Source: Cytobacillus oceanisediminis 2691 (GTDB taxonomy: Bacteria; Bacillota; Bacilli; Bacillales; Cytobacillaceae). From it: a stretch of DNA of 64,000 bases. Location of the stretch: contig NZ_CP015506.1 in assembly GCF_000294775.2 (NCBI RefSeq), positions 3,199,501 to 3,263,500 of the forward strand, read 5' to 3'. Positions 53,607 through 62,593 of this stretch are shown here, in pieces. The notes under the pieces are model-generated. The model ran no database searches. It saw nothing but the letters and a program-made list of their open reading frames with translations, and was not told the DNA's origin. A program made the translations under genes and the position numbers. Each line of letters opens with the position of its first letter. Within the stretch, counting starts at the first letter, position 1.

Positions 53607-54629
53607 TTATCCTTCCACTCTAAACATTTGGTATATGGTTTCTGGATCTTTCTCATATTCGGAACAATGAGTCAGATCAATATTATAACTTACATGGGAA
53701 ATTCCCTTCGGCAGATTTTCCTTTAAAAGACGAGGGAAATCATCCCCAGCTTTGTAAACCTCTGTTTTTTCCACGAAAAACAAGGTATCGGCATATTCTT
53801 CTTCTCTAAAACCAAGATCAGTCATCAAATCACTATAAATAAGGGCGATTCGTTCAGACCTTTCCGCAAGCTTGGCCCGGACCTGTCCGGCCAGCTCTTG
53901 GAGGCTCATGCCATGTGTCCGGCTTTGTTCAAGGAAGCAGACATATAGATAAATAGAAGATACAGCTTCACTGAGCTTCAGCTGGTTCTCATTAGATATT
54001 TTAATGGTTTTTGATAATTTATCAATGACGGTTTTGATTTCAAGCCCGCATCTGGTGCCTTTGAAGTCAATTCTTCCCTTTGTCGGACCCTCCCACTGTT
54101 CAATAATGAGAGGAGGCTGGCCAGGGTGCTTGTCGAGCCATTCATTGATAAACCATAACTCTCCAAAGAGCCCCCGCTGCTGTTCTTCAGAAAGACGCTT
54201 AAAACCTCCGCGCTGGAAGAAAGTCCTCCATCGATCAAGTACTTTATAGACAGTTGAAAACAGAGATTCTTCCTTTCCAGCTACTAAATGTTCAGCTAGA
54301 TTCTGGAGAACAACATCAAAAATTTCGGAGCTTTGTTCGTCCTCCTGTCTGATCACGAGGAAGTAATGCTGCTTAAGAAGGAAAAGCTTCTCAAAATATT
54401 CTACTTTGACTGACATGCCCCGCCATTTCGGGAGTGCTTTTTCCTGATTATCGTCCCATGCTTCCGTTCCCAGATCAATGTACAGCTGGCGGTGATGATT
54501 CGCAGGATCAATTCCTGCAAACATGACAGGGCTCTCGTATGTCAGGACATTCAGCTTATACACTTCACTGTCATCCTGGCTTTTAAGCTCTTGGATCATT
54601 TGTTCAAACTCTATTTTTAGGTTCAACAC
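53607..54629 (-). CDS. PD-(D/E)XK nuclease family protein (DUF4420), Mza-like system
   Basis: 340 aa. Central segments LFGELWFINEWLDKHPG near 168, then WEGPTKGRIDFKGTRCGLEI followed by KTVIDK, which gives the D...E-x-K set (RIDF, LEIKT) expected of a PD-(D/E)XK nuclease. Starts GTG after AAGGAGAG, 24 bases after the Z1 gene and three bases before the AIPR gene. Expected to be the DNA-cutting subunit. Confidence 0.85.
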   Translation of the reverse strand: MLNLKIEFEQMIQELKSQDDSEVYKLNVLTYESPVMFAGIDPANHHRQLYIDLGTEAWDDNQEKALPKWRGMSVKVEYFEKLFLLKQHYFLVIRQEDEQSSEIFDVVLQNLAEHLVAGKEESLFSTVYKVLDRWRTFFQRGGFKRLSEEQQRGLFGELWFINEWLDKHPGQPPLIIEQWEGPTKGRIDFKGTRCGLEIKTVIDKLSKTIKISNENQLKLSEAVSSIYLYVCFLEQSRTHGMSLQELAGQVRAKLAERSERIALIYSDLMTDLGFREEEYADTLFFVEKTEVYKAGDDFPRLLKENLPKGISHVSYNIDLTHCSEYEKDPETIYQMFRVEG

Positions 54630-54653
54630 AGCTACTCTCCTTAAATAAAGTTA

Positions 54654-57299
54654 TTAGACCGTTTTATTAGTCTGGTAGACATTTGTATCGTCAATTTCAG
54701 TCCCCGGGAAAGAGAATGCAATTCCAATAGGAACCAGTTTTGACGAGAATCTAACATCCAGACTGTTAAAGATCGGCACTTCTGGATGCAGAGGATAAAT
54801 TAGCATTAGCCCCTTTTCCTTGTCACGTATTCTGCGTTTCTCTGTACGGTCTTTGATTCCTTTAATTTCTTCATAATCAAGATCCATATATTCGTGGTTA
54901 GGAGACACAATGGCCCCAATGTCTCTGATTTGATCCTTGCTCTCAGGCGCTCTCACTTTCTTACCAAGAGCGGCTGCCGATTTCAAATGGATCTTCCCTA
55001 ATTCAACAGGATAATCTGACAGTCCAGAAGATGCTGAAGGATCCCCTTCAACTACTGCCACTGTCCAATCCGTCAGCTCTCCCTCTTTATTCACACGGTC
55101 AATATAATCGGCTATTAAAACGGAATTAACGATATTGCTGTCAGCAGTCTGATATTCTGACAGGTATTCTTTAATCATGTCTGAATTCACGCCAGATGCA
55201 GCATAAAAGTTGGTTCTTCTGTAAGTTGTCTTTTCTAAAGGAAGCTTATTTGCCAGCTTGACAGTGGCCTCCATATTTCCTTTAATGACTTCTTCACTTG
55301 GATCAAAAAGCCTTGTCTGCTGCAGGGTACCTGCATAAATGACATTAGAAGATACTGCATTTCTCATTTTCAGCGGGCTTGTCAGCTTCATCGTCGGATG
55401 GCTCAGCATCTTAACGGCATATTCAGAAGGTGTTTTTTTCATTGCAGCAAGACGGTCGAATTCCTGGCGCAGCTGAATCATCGCAATGGCCAGATGTTTA
55501 AAATTTGAAGCTATCTCATCAGATGTATAGATGCGGCAAAGATCCATGTAGCCCTTTCTGTATCCAAACCAGCGCCCCATCTGCATGAGCGCGTCATACA
55601 TAAGCGAGTTCCGGAAGTAATAGGTGATGCTTAAGCCTTCCAGTGTTAGACCGCGGGATAATTTGTCTCCGCCTACGGCTATTACATTCAGGCCATCTTC
55701 TTTATATTGGTGGTAATCCAAAGCATCCCGGCTGTTGCCGTTAATTTCGAAAACCTGAATTGTCTCACAGCATTTTCTCAGTTCTTCATATACTTCATCC
55801 CAGCTGAATTCTGGATGATTTTCATTTGGCCAATCCCTGCTAGTTGGAAGGATATCATTTTCATAAAGCTCCTGAAGCTCTGCAATCACACTGCTTTCAG
55901 GATTATACTGAAGCTGTTTTGAGATGGCATCAAAGGTACGCGATACTTCATCTTTTACGCTTGACTGAACGTCCTTGAAGCGTGATGTATGAATGAGCAT
56001 CGAATTATGCTTCTTTCTTTGCCCTCTCAGATTTCTGACTGCAATTACAAGAAGGAATTCCAGCATCGCTTCACGCATTTGCGGAGGCACCTCTTCGAAC
56101 TTATCTGCATCAGATTTCTTTTTAATTGTCGTAAATACTTCAAGGTCTTCCTGGCGCAAATGGCGGATCAGACTTGGGCGAGTATCTTCAGCATCCTCTT
56201 CCACATTGAAGTATTCTTCAGGTCCGCAATATTCCTTCGGCTTTGGCAGGCCGACAAGGAAATCTTTCGGATATAGGTCATCCCCTTCTTCCTCTGTTCT
56301 TCCTTCTTTGCTGATTAGAAGGTTAGCGAAAGGAGTTGCTGTATAGCCAACAAAAGCTTTTCGCTTAAATACCTCAAGGATTTGCCTGATCAGACGATTG
56401 ATAGTTTTCGGGTCTTCACTTTTATCCGGATTGGAAGTGTCAACAGATGCCTGGTCAGCCTCATCATCAACAATTAAAACTGGGATATCCAGATTATATA
56501 AATCTCGGTGGTTGATTAACTGGTCTCTGAGGGATTCCAGAACCGTTTTATTTTTCTTTACAACCATCAAGGTTGGCGAGTTCAGGTTGCTGGTTCCTCT
56601 CTGGCTGGACTTAATATCATTTACTTCTGTTGTCCAGGATGAAATGATATGCTCTGCTGTATTCGCATAAATCTGTGCAACTCCGATTGGATTTCCATCC
56701 TTATCTGTCCGGTTCCCGATTACCTCTTCATTCAAGCGGATCTGTGTCTGGGCTCTTAAGTCATTATGTATTCCAGACAGAACGATGATTAGTTTATAGC
56801 CAACATCGTAAGCTTTGTTGATCAAACCAGTGAAATTGGCTGTTTTACCAGACTGGACATAACCCAATACAAGGCCGCGCTTATCGAATGGCTCCATGGA
56901 CTTTGGATTTCCAATCGAAGCCATAATCTGATTGGTTGTTTCATCAATGGCAGTAACGGCCTCAAGCGGCCAATTTTTTGTTTCGGACAGATATCTGCGG
57001 TACCTGGTCCAGAAAAATCCGCTTGCTGCCATTTTAGGCTCAAACCAGCTTTTTTCTTTCGAGTTCCTCATGACATAATCCTTGGGAACCTCCAAGCCAA
57101 TTTTGTATTTCATGAACATTTCAAGAGACCATTTCTGAAATTGTGCATCATCAATTGGACCAAACCCGGATGCCAATACTCTCGCTAATTCGAGTGCTTT
57201 TTCTGCTGCTTCCTCAGAATTTGCAGAGTGGGCTTTTAACATATAATAGTTATTCGTAAAGGCCTGTTCGAACAGGCTCTTATTATCAATTGCTGACAA
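54654..57299 (-). CDS. Z1-domain superfamily II helicase-like protein, Mza-like system
   Basis: 881 aa. P-loop GLVLGYVQSGKTANFTGL near residue 165, Walker B VPVLIVDDEADQASVD near 275, motif III VGYTATPFANLLIS near 315, the Z1 block AVGGDKLSRGLTLEGLSITY near 545, and the arginine-bearing MQMGRWFGYR near 575. These are the diagnostic elements of Z1 proteins, the ATP-dependent motor of MutL/MORC-linked restriction systems. TTG start after GGAGG; it overlaps the MutL-like gene by 14 bases, so the two are translationally coupled. Confidence 0.92.
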   Translation of the reverse strand: MSAIDNKSLFEQAFTNNYYMLKAHSANSEEAAEKALELARVLASGFGPIDDAQFQKWSLEMFMKYKIGLEVPKDYVMRNSKEKSWFEPKMAASGFFWTRYRRYLSETKNWPLEAVTAIDETTNQIMASIGNPKSMEPFDKRGLVLGYVQSGKTANFTGLINKAYDVGYKLIIVLSGIHNDLRAQTQIRLNEEVIGNRTDKDGNPIGVAQIYANTAEHIISSWTTEVNDIKSSQRGTSNLNSPTLMVVKKNKTVLESLRDQLINHRDLYNLDIPVLIVDDEADQASVDTSNPDKSEDPKTINRLIRQILEVFKRKAFVGYTATPFANLLISKEGRTEEEGDDLYPKDFLVGLPKPKEYCGPEEYFNVEEDAEDTRPSLIRHLRQEDLEVFTTIKKKSDADKFEEVPPQMREAMLEFLLVIAVRNLRGQRKKHNSMLIHTSRFKDVQSSVKDEVSRTFDAISKQLQYNPESSVIAELQELYENDILPTSRDWPNENHPEFSWDEVYEELRKCCETIQVFEINGNSRDALDYHQYKEDGLNVIAVGGDKLSRGLTLEGLSITYYFRNSLMYDALMQMGRWFGYRKGYMDLCRIYTSDEIASNFKHLAIAMIQLRQEFDRLAAMKKTPSEYAVKMLSHPTMKLTSPLKMRNAVSSNVIYAGTLQQTRLFDPSEEVIKGNMEATVKLANKLPLEKTTYRRTNFYAASGVNSDMIKEYLSEYQTADSNIVNSVLIADYIDRVNKEGELTDWTVAVVEGDPSASSGLSDYPVELGKIHLKSAAALGKKVRAPESKDQIRDIGAIVSPNHEYMDLDYEEIKGIKDRTEKRRIRDKEKGLMLIYPLHPEVPIFNSLDVRFSSKLVPIGIAFSFPGTEIDDTNVYQTNKTV

Positions 57300-58764
57300 T
57301 CAAATTCGCCTCCGTTGTGATTGCTTTTAAGGTTGCCCGGTTCAGGCCGTCAAAGGCCGGCTGGGTTAAAAGAATGTTAAACAGCTGTTCTTCATTATCC
57401 GCCACATTAAGGTTCAGCATGGAAGAAGCAAATTGGATAACCAGCTCTTTCTGACTGTCCGGCACTTCCTGCACTTCCTCTTCCGGTACCTTTGGAGAAT
57501 CTATAATATTGCTTGGCGAGCCAAGCTGAATAAATTTTAGATACAAGTTTAATAGCTTTGCATTTTCATCATCCAGGTTTTTAAGCAGTTCAGAAAGGAT
57601 CGGATGATTTCGGTTCAATATAAATTGCGGCCCATCTTCGCTTCCCGACTGCTCCCATGTATTCAGGCTGCCTTTTACAGAAGGATTCCTTGGCCCTGGC
57701 TGGGTGCGGAAATAGAAAATATCTCTTGAGACTTTACGTGCAATGGATGAAATGGCCTCAAGCCTTCTTTTTGCATCTTCCGGCAGGTTGATGCCCGACT
57801 TTTTAATATCCACCTGCCAGTCAGAGTCCGCAGCATTCGGAAGATCAATGCGCACCCTGGCAAGCTGTGAAGCTGCATCCTTCGGGAATAGACCCATCCA
57901 ATCTCCGAAGTATAGAAGTCGATTTTCACGGTAAATATATAATCCCTGGTGATCACGCCAGCCTTTATACCCGCCCGCCTTCTTATATTCCGGCTCTGTT
58001 AAATGAGACGCATGCGGCAGTATAAAGTACTGTACCTTAATTCGGTTCTCATTGATCCTAAGTATTTGCATTTCGCCTTCCATAGTATTTGGATGATACC
58101 GCATGAAAGGATCCCATGGCACAATTTCCTTTCCGTTAATGAACATCTCGACTTCACTCTTTTCGAGAATAGAATGGAATACGAATTCGAGATGTCTATT
58201 AATCCGGGCCACTTTATTATAGAAGCTGGTTTCTTTCAGCTTGCGCTTGCCTCCATAACCCATAAAGCGGTCAAGCTTATCAATGCAGACTATTGTTCCG
58301 CTTTCGGATTCAATTTCACCCATTTTTTCTTTTACTTCTTCCGGTATCCTGGTGAAAAGCTGCCATTCATTGCATTCTGATACATGATCCAGGTCCCAGC
58401 ATCTTTCGTTATAAACTCCATCCTTTTTGGAAAGAACACTTAACCGTTTCCCCAGCGAAAAGGATGCAGTCTTTAAACCCATTCCAAATCGTCCGAGTTC
58501 ATTCGCACCCCTTTTTGCTCTCGGATCCTTAGAGCCAATATTCATGGCTGTCTGGAGCATCTCTTCATCCATGCCCGAGCCATTATCAGAAATTGTAATC
58601 ATTCCATCACTTTCGCCATAGGCGAAATTAATATGTATTTTAACTGCCCTGGCATCCAGGCTGTTGTCAACTAAATCAGCAATCGCTGTATTAGCGTTAT
58701 ATCCAATCGAACGAAGCGCTTGAATAACAGGCGCTGCAGAAGGTCTCGTCAGTACTGTTTCCAT
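57286..58764 (-). CDS. MutL/MORC-like GHKL ATPase, Mza-like system
   Basis: 492 aa. GHKL motifs: N-box IADLVDNSLDARAVKI (where MutL has E-x-x-x-N), G1 ISDNGSGMDEEML, G2 ELGRFGMGLKTASFSLGKRL, then a transducer-like domain (about 200-340). Proteins of this type act as an ATP-driven clamp in the restriction systems that gave rise to eukaryotic MORC proteins. It is the first gene of the operon, ATG after CGGAG. There is no sign of a MutL-type nuclease C-terminus, so it is unlikely to be a mismatch repair MutL. Confidence 0.9.
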   Translation of the reverse strand: METVLTRPSAAPVIQALRSIGYNANTAIADLVDNSLDARAVKIHINFAYGESDGMITISDNGSGMDEEMLQTAMNIGSKDPRAKRGANELGRFGMGLKTASFSLGKRLSVLSKKDGVYNERCWDLDHVSECNEWQLFTRIPEEVKEKMGEIESESGTIVCIDKLDRFMGYGGKRKLKETSFYNKVARINRHLEFVFHSILEKSEVEMFINGKEIVPWDPFMRYHPNTMEGEMQILRINENRIKVQYFILPHASHLTEPEYKKAGGYKGWRDHQGLYIYRENRLLYFGDWMGLFPKDAASQLARVRIDLPNAADSDWQVDIKKSGINLPEDAKRRLEAISSIARKVSRDIFYFRTQPGPRNPSVKGSLNTWEQSGSEDGPQFILNRNHPILSELLKNLDDENAKLLNLYLKFIQLGSPSNIIDSPKVPEEEVQEVPDSQKELVIQFASSMLNLNVADNEEQLFNILLTQPAFDGLNRATLKAITTEANLIVSN

Positions 58765-59231
58765 TCGAATAACTCCGTTTCATTACTAGGTTTGTAACAA
58801 TTATAACAAAAATTTAATATATAAATAGGTAGAGATGGGGATTTACTTATATTTACATATAGAAAATAAATTTAAGACAAAATCTTAACAGAATGGAGTC
58901 CTACTACTATATAAATACCATATCAGATAACCCTATCAAAAAATAAAAATGGTCTAAGAAAATAGAAATAGAAAATGAAAAATCTGACACGGATATTGAA
59001 ATGCCTTACTTTACTATGGAAATGACACCAACATCAACAATCACGCAACTAATTGATGGAGTTAACATACTGCCACTTTAATGGTCTCCAACTTCCATAA
59101 TGGTTGTACCCTAAAGACAAATATGAATACTGCCTACCAGTGGATTGCCGGCACTAAATGAATCATACAAACCAGCTATAAAATCCCATCCCATGATAAA
59201 ATACTAAATATATACTCTAGTAAAGGAATGA
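58765..59231. other. Intergenic gap at the right edge of the defence island
   Basis: AT-rich DNA holding the promoter of the leftward Mza-like operon and that of the rightward UvrC-like gene. A short coding-like run (about 58957-59082, ending ITQLIDGVNILPL before a stop) has no start codon and no recognised family. I see no repeats or att-like sequence that would mark the island end. Confidence 0.4.
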
Positions 59232-60251
59232 ATGTCCATTAATCTCCCAGACAAGGTGAAAAACCTGCCCTTAACTCCAGGCGTATACCTGATGAAGGAT
59301 TCGCAGGGTCAAATTCTGTATGTGGGGAAGGCGAAAAATCTAAAGAATCGGGTTCAGTCTTATTTCCGGAACTCTAATAATCATTCACCAAAGATTAAAA
59401 AGCTGGTCAAACACTTAAGGGATTTTGACTATATCCTGACAGATACTGAATTCGAGGCTTTTATGCTTGAATGCCAATTAATTAAAAGCATTAAGCCGCT
59501 ATATAATCGAATGATGAAGAGTCCGCAGTCATTCATTTATATTTCGATCAGCCTTACCGGCAAGCACCGTAAGATTGATATTGCCTATAATCCCATTGAA
59601 TATGACGGCAAGGTTTATTTTGGCCCTTATACAAGCCGAAGCAATGTTGAGAGAGCTCTCCGGGGGTTAAAGGAATGCTTTAAATTGGATTGCAGCAATC
59701 CCAATGGGACGAACTCTGCCTGCCTGAATTATTCCTTAGGCTCATGCCTAGGCCGGTGCCTTGGGGGGCCTGCGGAACAAACGTACAATGACATCCTGGA
59801 CAGGTTTATCGGTTTTCTGAAAGGCACAGACATGAGTATTTTTGAGGACTTGAATCAAATGATGTTGAATGCATCTGAAACCTTTGATTTTGAAGCGGCG
59901 TCAGCCTATCGGGATCACACACAAGCAGTAAGCTCCCTGTTAAAAAAAGAAAAAGTGATCGGATTCACCGAAGAAAATCATAATATCGTCGCTATCGAAA
60001 GATTAACAGATTCTACTATTAAACTTTTCCTTATTAAAAGGACGGATATTCTGTACAGCGACAACTATGCAGCAGCAGGCAACATTGAGGAGAAAATAAA
60101 AACGGACATTTCAGCTTATTTTAAAAAAGATGAAGCAAATGCAGCTGGTGACATTAGCAGACATGAAATCGATGCAGCGCATATTATTTACCGCTATTTA
60201 CATAGCGGCATCTGCTCTTATCTTCATTCCAGAAAACTGGCTGGACCCTGA
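59232..60251 (+). CDS. Short UvrC-like GIY-YIG endonuclease (Cho-like)
   Basis: 339 aa. N-terminal GIY-YIG nuclease: LTPGVYLMKDSQGQILYVGK, then AKNLKNRVQSYF, with the catalytic Arg in the latter and Glu in the following FEAFMLECQLIKS. A cysteine-rich segment follows (CFKLDCSNPNGTNSACLNYS, then CLGRCLGG), which may bind a metal cluster, and a UVR-like motif (ASETFDFEAASAYRDHTQAV) near 215-235. It lacks the UvrC C-terminal endonuclease and HhH domains, so it is about half of UvrC and resembles Cho. Probably 3'-side incision in DNA repair. Confidence 0.85.
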   Translation: MSINLPDKVKNLPLTPGVYLMKDSQGQILYVGKAKNLKNRVQSYFRNSNNHSPKIKKLVKHLRDFDYILTDTEFEAFMLECQLIKSIKPLYNRMMKSPQSFIYISISLTGKHRKIDIAYNPIEYDGKVYFGPYTSRSNVERALRGLKECFKLDCSNPNGTNSACLNYSLGSCLGRCLGGPAEQTYNDILDRFIGFLKGTDMSIFEDLNQMMLNASETFDFEAASAYRDHTQAVSSLLKKEKVIGFTEENHNIVAIERLTDSTIKLFLIKRTDILYSDNYAAAGNIEEKIKTDISAYFKKDEANAAGDISRHEIDAAHIIYRYLHSGICSYLHSRKLAGP

Positions 60252-60309
60252 GAATCATTCCACCTTGGATCTGGAACTAAAGAATTTATTAAATAACCCT
60301 CAACACTTA

Positions 60310-60347
60310 CAGCCCCCTATTTATAATGAATAAGGGGCTGTTCTTAT
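60310..60347 (+). terminator. Terminator of the UvrC-like gene
   Basis: CAGCCCC, 17-base loop, GGGGCTG, then TTCTTATT. About 60 bases past the stop. Confidence 0.7.
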
Positions 60348-60400
60348 TACTCTTCTCTTCAGGTAAGACCGATCTGTAACAGGCATTCCATGCAAATGAG

Positions 60401-60430
60401 CCTAATCAGCTAAAAAAACCGCTGATTAGG
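60401..60430. other. Perfect 10 bp hairpin
   Basis: CCTAATCAGC, TAAAAAAACC, GCTGATTAGG. It lies between two convergent genes and may help to end transcription of the TPR gene, though no T-run follows on the minus strand. Confidence 0.5.
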
Positions 60431-60447
60431 ATCCTCATTCGTGATTT

Positions 60448-61512
60448 TCAGTTCACATACTCAATCCCAAAAGCCTCATCCACCCTAAACAAAACAGTAA
60501 AAGGAACCGACTCATTAAAATAATAAGCAGTCTCCCCCCTATACTGAGTAACATCAATAATTTCAGGTATATCGATTGATCTAAGAGTAACTCTCACTCT
60601 TTCAATAGATTTAATAAAGGTGTTCTTCTTCACCTCTCCATCATTGCCAGTCCTTCCAAAGAAATCACGCATGGTGATTCTCGTACAAGGATTCTCCTTG
60701 CTGGAGGACAGCAGGAAGTGTCTGATCATATGGGCCTGGGTTGGGGTGATGATAGCTTCCTCCCCATTGAATAAGAGAATATTTTCGCGGTCATTAAAGT
60801 ACAGGACCAGTTCATTAGGTTCACTGTTTTCGTAAAGGTCTTCACATGCTTCCTTTGAACAGGTTTCGGTATTATTTTTTGTGATTTTGTAGAACGCGTG
60901 GTTCTGTAAGTATTTTTCATTCGATGACAATGTTTCAAATAATGGTGACAGCTCTGGATTCGGCAGCTGCTCCTCCGGCAAATATGGGAGTTTTTCCATC
61001 GTTTCATAGGTCTGGCTGGCAACGTATAAAGCGCTGTTGGCCAGATACATGTGGGCATGGAGTTCCTGCTGCTGATTAAGGGCGTATCTTGGATCATTCA
61101 TCAGCTGCTTGTTCAGGGCTTGCTGAAAATAGCGTACGGCTGAGCCATACTTGCCATGTTTATAAGCCAGAAAACCAAGTCGATAATAGGCAATGGGAAG
61201 TTTTTGCTCTAAACCGATGGCCCTGATCAGCGATTCTACAGCATCACCGTCATTCTTGAAGTGATTCATTTTTATGTAGGGACCGAATTTAATAAGATGG
61301 GATATAAAAACATTTTTAGTATGCTGAAGGGAATGATCATATTGTGGTCCATTATTTCTCGCTAAACTTTTAAGCTTTTTATACATTGTTTCATAGACGA
61401 TCACCAGCTGCATGTAATAGCCATAATCGCTTTTTTCTCCGTTTTCGTGAAGATCCTGTTCAAGCAGCCCCAGCTCGTCCAGGGTTAAGTCTTTTATCTT
61501 TAAAGTCCTCAT
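60448..61512 (-). CDS. TPR-repeat protein with C-terminal winged-helix-like domain
   Basis: 354 aa, cytoplasmic. TPR-type helices lie near residues 95-150 (LPIAYYRLGFLAYKHGKYGS, then AVRYFQQALNK) and 160-200. The C-terminal third (about 245-340) reads ILLFNGEEAIITPTQAHMIR, KNTFIKSIERVRVTLRSIDI and ends with beta strands, which resembles the winged-helix layout of transcription factors. No family name can be given. GGGGTG precedes the ATG. Regulation or protein-binding role inferred only. Confidence 0.6.
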   Translation of the reverse strand: MRTLKIKDLTLDELGLLEQDLHENGEKSDYGYYMQLVIVYETMYKKLKSLARNNGPQYDHSLQHTKNVFISHLIKFGPYIKMNHFKNDGDAVESLIRAIGLEQKLPIAYYRLGFLAYKHGKYGSAVRYFQQALNKQLMNDPRYALNQQQELHAHMYLANSALYVASQTYETMEKLPYLPEEQLPNPELSPLFETLSSNEKYLQNHAFYKITKNNTETCSKEACEDLYENSEPNELVLYFNDRENILLFNGEEAIITPTQAHMIRHFLLSSSKENPCTRITMRDFFGRTGNDGEVKKNTFIKSIERVRVTLRSIDIPEIIDVTQYRGETAYYFNESVPFTVLFRVDEAFGIEYVN

Positions 61513-61773
61513 CCCTACACCCCATTTCTATTAAAAAGTGCCAGGCATTGACACCGCATCTATTACGAATTAAGAACACTTTCAACTATATAGAAATCAT
61601 TCCTCCGTTGCGCGCGAATATTGTCGAATGAAATATGAATTTTTTGTTGCGAATCTCATACATTATAGGTGGCTTAGATCTTTTAACTTCTCCTATATTT
61701 ACTTGAGCTTGAAAAACAAGAACAAATGTTTTATGATTTATCTATAATATCCAACGAACGGAGGAAACGATTG

Positions 61774-62277
61774 ATGTACGTAACCATTTCAGACTTTATT
61801 AATGAATGGAATCGAGAGGCAATGCTGACGCAAAAGGTTTTGGACGGATTAACAGATGACTCTTTAAAGCAGCAGGTTTACCCAGAAGGACGCACATTAG
61901 GGAGAATTGCCTGGCATTTAACAGCAAGTATTCCAGATTATTTAGCTCATTTCGGGTTAAAAATCGAAAAGGCTGTAAATGAAGAAAATGTCCCCGCTTC
62001 GGCAAAAGAAATTGCGGATACATTTAAAAAGCTGAGTGAGGAAGCAGCTCTGGCGATTGAGCAGCAGTGGTCAGATGACTCATTGAGCCAGACACAGAAT
62101 GCATTTGGAAGAGAAGAAACCAATGCTCAAATTATGATGGGATTGATCAAACACATTGTGCATCACCGGGGGCAATTGACCATTCTCATCCGTCAGGCAG
62201 GATTAAAGCCTTTTGGGGTGTATGGTCCGCCAAAAGAAGATTGGGTTAATTTAGGTGTCACTAATCCCCCCCTATAA
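61774..62277 (+). CDS. DinB family protein
   Basis: 167 aa. Four-helix bundle with metal-type histidines in LGRIAWHLTASIPDYL (near 46) and LIKHIVHHRGQLTILIRQAG (near 130). The ATG at 61774 follows GGAGG; the frame is open upstream to 61726 without a site. About 40 kb away from the other DinB group and not closely alike. Function unknown. Confidence 0.88.
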   Translation: MYVTISDFINEWNREAMLTQKVLDGLTDDSLKQQVYPEGRTLGRIAWHLTASIPDYLAHFGLKIEKAVNEENVPASAKEIADTFKKLSEEAALAIEQQWSDDSLSQTQNAFGREETNAQIMMGLIKHIVHHRGQLTILIRQAGLKPFGVYGPPKEDWVNLGVTNPPL

Positions 62278-62289
62278 AAGGAAAAGAGG

Positions 62290-62317
62290 AAACGCTCGGA
62301 GATGGCCGGGCGTTTTT
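62290..62317 (+). terminator. Terminator of the DinB gene
   Basis: AAACGCTCGG, 6-base loop, CCGGGCGTTTTT: a 10 bp stem with one mismatch (T:G) and T tail. From here to 62593 I see nothing else. Confidence 0.8.
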
Positions 62318-62593
62318 CTTCGTTTCTAGATAAAGAACTATCCTAACCAGCTCTCTCTATTTCCCTGTTCTTCTTCTCCTTCCTCCCCTTTTTTCAAATG
62401 ACCTTATTAATAAAGTCTGTTAAACCAGAAGAAAATCCAAGCAGCGCAACAATATATAAGAAACCGAGATAATGGTCCATCTTACAAAATGGTATAAGTC
62501 CTTTAGGGCAGCTGCCATCAATAGGAACAAAAAAAGAGCCTAGCCTCCACAGTACGCTAATACTTCAACGAACCGAAGGACAGGCCCACATGT

